From an uncultured Kiritimatiellota bacterium (GTDB lineage: Bacteria > Verrucomicrobiota > Kiritimatiellia > RFP12 > UBA1067), in NCBI GenBank assembly GCA_934654805.1, contig CAKUGW010000037.1, forward strand, positions 1-25,221: DNA of 25,221 bases. The letters are read 5' to 3'. Shown piece after piece: positions 23,001-25,221 of the stretch; positions within the stretch are counted from its first letter, which is position 1; each line of letters begins with the position of its first letter. Under the pieces are notes generated by a model. That model saw only the letters and a list, made by a program, of their open reading frames with translations. It was not told the DNA's origin and ran no database searches. Position numbers and translations under genes: made by a program.

Positions 23001-23009
23001 ATTATACCA
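23001..23009 (-). promoter_or_regulatory. Extended -10 promoter of the btuB leader
   Basis: TGG plus TATAAT (23006-23001) on the minus strand followed by ATGCGCCC; no clear -35. The start would be near 22994, placing the whole riboswitch in the leader of about 120 nt. Confidence 0.6.
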
Positions 23010-23242
23010 AAATCGGACGTCGGTTCCGTGCGCAACGCGAAGCCGCGCAGGATGTTTTCGCAATGCCCCCTACCACGTGCAATCGCCACAAGTCCGACAA
23101 GTGAACGAGGAAGCATGGATTTTGCCACAATGCGGGAAATGAGGAGCCTACGGCGTTAAACACATGCGCCGAAGAAACGCAAAGAAGTCTGCTATCTTCG
23201 TAGACATTCGCCGCGTCCTCAAGGCGGGCAATACGGAAACGA
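23010..23242. other. Non-coding gap between btuB promoter and rpmA terminator
   Basis: I see no gene or convincing RNA here. One weak -10-like TGCTATCTT on the plus strand leads into no open frame with coding character. Confidence 0.5.
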
Positions 23243-23284
23243 AAAGGCGCGGGCCGCAGCAGGAATGCCGAAGCCCGCGCCTTT
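23243..23284 (-). terminator. Rho-independent terminator of rplU-rpmA
   Basis: A perfect 12-bp inverted repeat, AAAGGCGCGGGC (23243-23254) and GCCCGCGCCTTT (23273-23284), with an 18-nt loop, begins 17 bp past the rpmA stop. On the minus strand the stem runs into TTTTCGTTTCC. Confidence 0.75.
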
Positions 23285-23301
23285 GACAGATGTCGAGAAC
23301 C

Positions 23302-23544
23302 TTACTTGGCCTCTTCGACAATCGTGACGACCTTGCCGTCCTTGATGAACTTCACCTTGCCGTCCTTGAGGGCGAAGAGCGTGAAGTCGCGGCCCTGGCC
23401 GACGTTCTTGCCGGGATGGATCTTCGTGCCGCGCTGGCGGACGATGATCGAGCCGGTCTTGAGGAACTGGCCGTCGTATGCCTTGACGCCGAGGTACTGC
23501 GGATTGGAGTCGCGACCGTTGCGGGCAGATGCGGAAGTAGCCAT
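23302..23544 (-). CDS. rpmA: 50S ribosomal protein L27, 80 aa
   Basis: The L27 hallmark NGRDSNPQYLGVKAYDGQ starts at residue 9, followed by GSIIVRQRGTKIHPGKNVGQGRDFTLFAL. The N-terminal arm, which reaches the peptidyl transferase centre, is ATSASA here instead of the usual AHKKG-type basic sequence, which is unusual. No cleavable N-terminal extension of the Firmicutes type. It lies 19 bp after rplU with AAGGG as ribosome-binding site. Confidence 0.96.
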   Translation of the reverse strand: MATSASARNGRDSNPQYLGVKAYDGQFLKTGSIIVRQRGTKIHPGKNVGQGRDFTLFALKDGKVKFIKDGKVVTIVEEAK

Positions 23545-23563
23545 TTTCTGATTTCCCTTCTGC

Positions 23564-23878
23564 TTAGGCGATGGACTTGACCGTGGCGACCGTCAGCTGC
23601 TGGCGGTGACCGACGAGGCGGCGGCTGCCTTTGCGGCGCTTCGCCTTGAAGTTGAGGACCTTCTTGCCCTTGATGACGCCGGCGACCGTGAGGACGACCT
23701 TCGCGCCTTCGACATAGGGCTTGCCAACCTTGAGGGTCGTGCCGTCAGAGACCGCGAGAACGGTCGTGAGCTCGGCGTCCTGACCCGCTTCGACCGCGAT
23801 CTTTTCAATCTCGATCTTGTCGCCGACCTTGACAAGCGTCTGCTTGCCGCCGGTTTCGAGTACTGCGTATGCTTCCAT
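23564..23878 (-). CDS. rplU: 50S ribosomal protein L21, 104 aa
   Basis: Full-length L21: MEAYAVLETGGKQTLVKVGD at the N-terminus and the C-terminal rRNA-binding motif KAKRRKGSRRLVGHRQQLT. AAGGAAA precedes the ATG by about 8 nt. It is followed by rpmA, the usual order; the obg gene that often comes next is absent. Confidence 0.97.
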   Translation of the reverse strand: MEAYAVLETGGKQTLVKVGDKIEIEKIAVEAGQDAELTTVLAVSDGTTLKVGKPYVEGAKVVLTVAGVIKGKKVLNFKAKRRKGSRRLVGHRQQLTVATVKSIA

Positions 23879-23899
23879 TTTTCTTTCCTTTTAGCCTCC

Positions 23900-23920
23900 G
23901 CAAGGGCGACATGCCCCCGC
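23900..23920 (-). promoter_or_regulatory. Hairpin in the rplU leader
   Basis: On the minus strand GCGGGGGC and GCCCTTGC pair over 8 bp (two G-U) around a five-base loop, 20 nt before the rplU ATG. The leader of about 84 nt could allow autoregulation by L21 as in other phyla, but no known leader motif is matched here. Confidence 0.4.
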
Positions 23921-23968
23921 AGCCCCCGTTTTCCTTGTGGGTTCACCACGAAAAACTGAAGTTCGCGT

Positions 23969-23998
23969 AGTATATCAAAACGTCGGCTCGCCCGTCAA
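23969..23998 (-). promoter_or_regulatory. Promoter of rplU-rpmA
   Basis: TTGACG (23998-23993), an 18-bp spacer ending TGA, TATACT (23974-23969), then ACGCGAA. Both a -35 and the TG extension are present, as expected for a strong ribosomal protein promoter. Confidence 0.7.
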
Positions 23999-24017
23999 GC
24001 GACCCAGCGCGCGACGC

Positions 24018-24075
24018 CTACTGCGCCTTGACCTCGACGTAGAAGAAAGGGTTTTCATTGCGATCAACTCCGCCG
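24018..24075 (-). other. Short alternative-frame C-terminal-like tail (NENPFFYVEVKAQ)
   Basis: Overlapping the end of the small SHD1-like gene in another frame, the minus strand reads GGVDRNENPFFYVEVKAQ and a TAG at 24020-24018. This looks like the final beta strand of a secreted PVC protein such as the one at the window end (which finishes AAQFFRVTAD). It may be a remnant or the true end of the upstream gene after a frameshift. Confidence 0.3.
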
Positions 24076-24441
24076 CAGGCGCCTGAGCAGGCGGGCGACC
24101 TGCGCGTCATCCTGTCCGGCGGCGCGGGCGCGGCGGGCGAACGCCGCGCAGATCGACGCGCGGCGGCGCGCGGCCGATTCCGCGTCGAGGCGTTCGTCCG
24201 CCGTCAGCGCGTCCACGCGGCGCAGCTCGTTCCGGGCCACGGCGAAGGTCGCCGCGAGCGCGGGCGGCACGGGCGCGAAGTCGAGGGCGTCGCAGACCGC
24301 CGCGCGCGAGGCGGGCGCGAGCTGCGCCCACGCGAGGGCGTTCGTCTCCCCGTCCTCCGGGAAGGCGAACGTCACGCCGGCGTCGGACGCCGCGAGCAGC
24401 GTTGCCGTGAAGGCGACCCCGAGCGCATTCGTGACGACCAT
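24064..24441 (-). CDS. Small hypothetical protein with SHD1-like beta domain, 125 aa
   Basis: The first ~60 residues have the pattern of SHD1-like modules found in planctomycete and verrucomicrobial proteins (a strand FTATLLAASDAGVTFAF, a turn PEDGETNALAW, then QLAPASRAAV in the place of the LSxxDR motif). The second half is an Ala/Arg-rich helical segment ending RLLRRLRRS. The similarity is weak. The ATG lies 3 bp after the stop of the upstream secreted-protein gene, so it is the next gene of that operon. It has no signal peptide; role unknown. The final codons overlap a different frame with protein-like character. Confidence 0.5.
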   Translation of the reverse strand: MVVTNALGVAFTATLLAASDAGVTFAFPEDGETNALAWAQLAPASRAAVCDALDFAPVPPALAATFAVARNELRRVDALTADERLDAESAARRRASICAAFARRARAAGQDDAQVARLLRRLRRS

Positions 24442-24444
24442 GGG

Positions 24445-25221
24445 TCAGTCCGCCGTGACGCGGAAGAACTGCGCGGCGAGCCGCGCGTCCAGGTAGACGG
24501 CGATGCGCCGTCCCGTGCCCCTGTAGCTCTCGTAGGCGAGCTCGGCCCCTTCCGTGCGCGTCGTCGCGACAGGCGTCCAGTCCGAGCCCGGCGCTTCGGC
24601 GCTCACGATGCGGTAGGTGCGGCCTTCCGCACTCAGGAAGACGAGCCGCGCGCGGTCTGAGCCCGGCAGGATCTCGAACGACTCGACCTTGAAGAGGTCC
24701 GTCGCGAGGAAGGGGTCCGTCCCGGCAAGGTATTCCTGCAGGTTCGTCATGCCGTCGCCGTCCGCGTCGTCGTCGGGACGGAACGCCGCGACGTCCGCGT
24801 CCGTCGCCCGGCCGTCCGCGCCCGTTCCCCGGCCCGCGATCTCGATGACCCAGCGCTCCCATTCGTCGGGGAGGCCGTCGCCGTCGCTGTCCGTCCCGGT
24901 CGAGAAGTCGAGGCGCTGGCGCGTGCCCTGCGCCGGCGTCGTGAAGACGGCGGCGGGGCTGAGCGTCGCCGCGTTGCCGCCGAGGGCGACCGCGACGAAC
25001 ATCTCCGTCCCCGCGCAGACGGCGTTCGCGCGGGTCGGGCCGGACGAGTCGATCTCCAGCGAGAGGCGGTAGTTCATGCCGGGGATGCCCGAGTCGCCGA
25101 CGGACGCGCGGGCGTAGACCGTGCCGTCGCGCGCCGCGTTCCGGACGAGTTCGAGCGTCGCGGACGAGGCCTTCGTCAGCGGCGTCCCGTAGGGGTCGCG
25201 GACGAGGCCGTAGGTGATGAC
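24445..25221 (-). CDS. C-terminal part of a large secreted protein with thrombospondin type 3-like calcium repeats (5' end outside window)
   Basis: The frame is open from the first base of the window end, so the gene begins further right; 258 residues are visible. Around visible residues 110-125 is DSDGDGLPDEWERW and, after about 25 residues, DDDADGDGMTNLQEYLAGTDP. These are Asp-rich calcium-binding loops typical of verrucomicrobial/planctomycetal surface and secreted proteins, often just before the C-terminal module. The last ~75 residues look like a beta-sandwich (ARLVFLSAEGRTYRIVSAEA, RRIAVYLDARLAAQFFRVTAD). It is probably extracellular or surface-bound; the N-terminal function cannot be told. 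Confidence 0.8.
   Translation of the reverse strand, partial: VITYGLVRDPYGTPLTKASSATLELVRNAARDGTVYARASVGDSGIPGMNYRLSLEIDSSGPTRANAVCAGTEMFVAVALGGNAATLSPAAVFTTPAQGTRQRLDFSTGTDSDGDGLPDEWERWVIEIAGRGTGADGRATDADVAAFRPDDDADGDGMTNLQEYLAGTDPFLATDLFKVESFEILPGSDRARLVFLSAEGRTYRIVSAEAPGSDWTPVATTRTEGAELAYESYRGTGRRIAVYLDARLAAQFFRVTAD

Noticed and set aside
22872..23063. N-terminal extension of btuB
   Set aside because: It would translate the riboswitch and promoter; the signal peptide and ribosome-binding site fix the start at 22871.
23880..23949. Small leader ORF (GTG start, VNPQGKRGL...) before rplU
   Set aside because: It overlaps rplU in another frame, has a weak start and composition set by the G-rich hairpin; no evidence of translation.
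24058..24660. 200-codon plus-strand ORF at the right end
   Set aside because: Arg/Glu/Gly-rich shadow of the two minus-strand genes with no ribosome-binding site or motif.

Overview
The window is high-GC DNA (roughly two thirds G+C by eye) from an uncultured-looking Gram-negative bacterium, most likely in the PVC superphylum (Kiritimatiellota/Verrucomicrobiota-like). That placement is inference. It rests on an LL-diaminopimelate aminotransferase (DapL), a C-terminal secreted fragment with thrombospondin type 3 calcium loops (DSDGDGLPDEW / DADGDGMTNLQEYL style), an SHD1-like small protein, prepilin-like secretion proteins, a GH29 fucosidase with a FucP transporter, and several families of short interspersed repeats. 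No rRNA, tRNA, CRISPR array or full-length transposase gene was seen.

Layout. 1-877 (-): two prepilin-like proteins, the second represented only by its first nine codons at the edge. 931-1929 (-): a UbiA-type prenyltransferase resembling decaprenyl-phosphate phosphoribosyltransferase. 2026-3692 (+): a collapsed group-4 hydrogenase/Ehr-type operon with an intact promoter and an intact ferredoxin/small-subunit fusion. Between them the membrane subunit is broken by a GGGGACAG repeat and then fused to the last ~40 codons of a large subunit. 3852-14173 (-): an eight-gene cluster, def, fucP-like, rnr-like, GH29 fucosidase, PfkB/KdgK-like kinase, Tat-lipoprotein phosphoesterase, dapL, cca, with gaps of 59 bp or less. 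14205-17778 (+): hisC carrying a 99-bp palindromic repeat in frame, a phenylacetate-CoA ligase-like protein, and a PAS histidine kinase. 17912-19347 (-): holB and tmk. 19370-19904 (+): a frameshifted remnant and the first ~85 codons of eutB (ethanolamine ammonia-lyase). 19932-23009 (-): a cobalamin riboswitch, btuB, and a BtuC-like permease lacking its N-terminus. 23243-23998 (-): rplU and rpmA with leader and terminator. 24064-25221 (-): a small SHD1-like protein and the end of a large secreted protein.

Functional logic. The fucosidase, FucP-like symporter and PfkB kinase suggest use of fucosylated glycans. The B12-controlled btuB/btuC locus next to a eutB stub suggests a former B12-dependent ethanolamine locus, now decayed. 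DapL, HisC, Def, Cca, HolB, Tmk, L21 and L27 are housekeeping.

Two patterns deserve attention. First, several broken or oddly shaped genes have a different short repeat at their breakpoint: GGGGACAG in the hydrogenase gene, ATTCGACA arms in hisC, and a 21-bp purine tandem in btuC. This looks like either repeat-associated genome decay or repeat-associated misassembly. Second, eight promoters share a -10 box followed by a CGCGCC-like discriminator, and in four of them the ATG lies only 6-9 nt after the -10 box, predicting leaderless mRNAs for housekeeping genes (def, tmk, hisC) and a prepilin.
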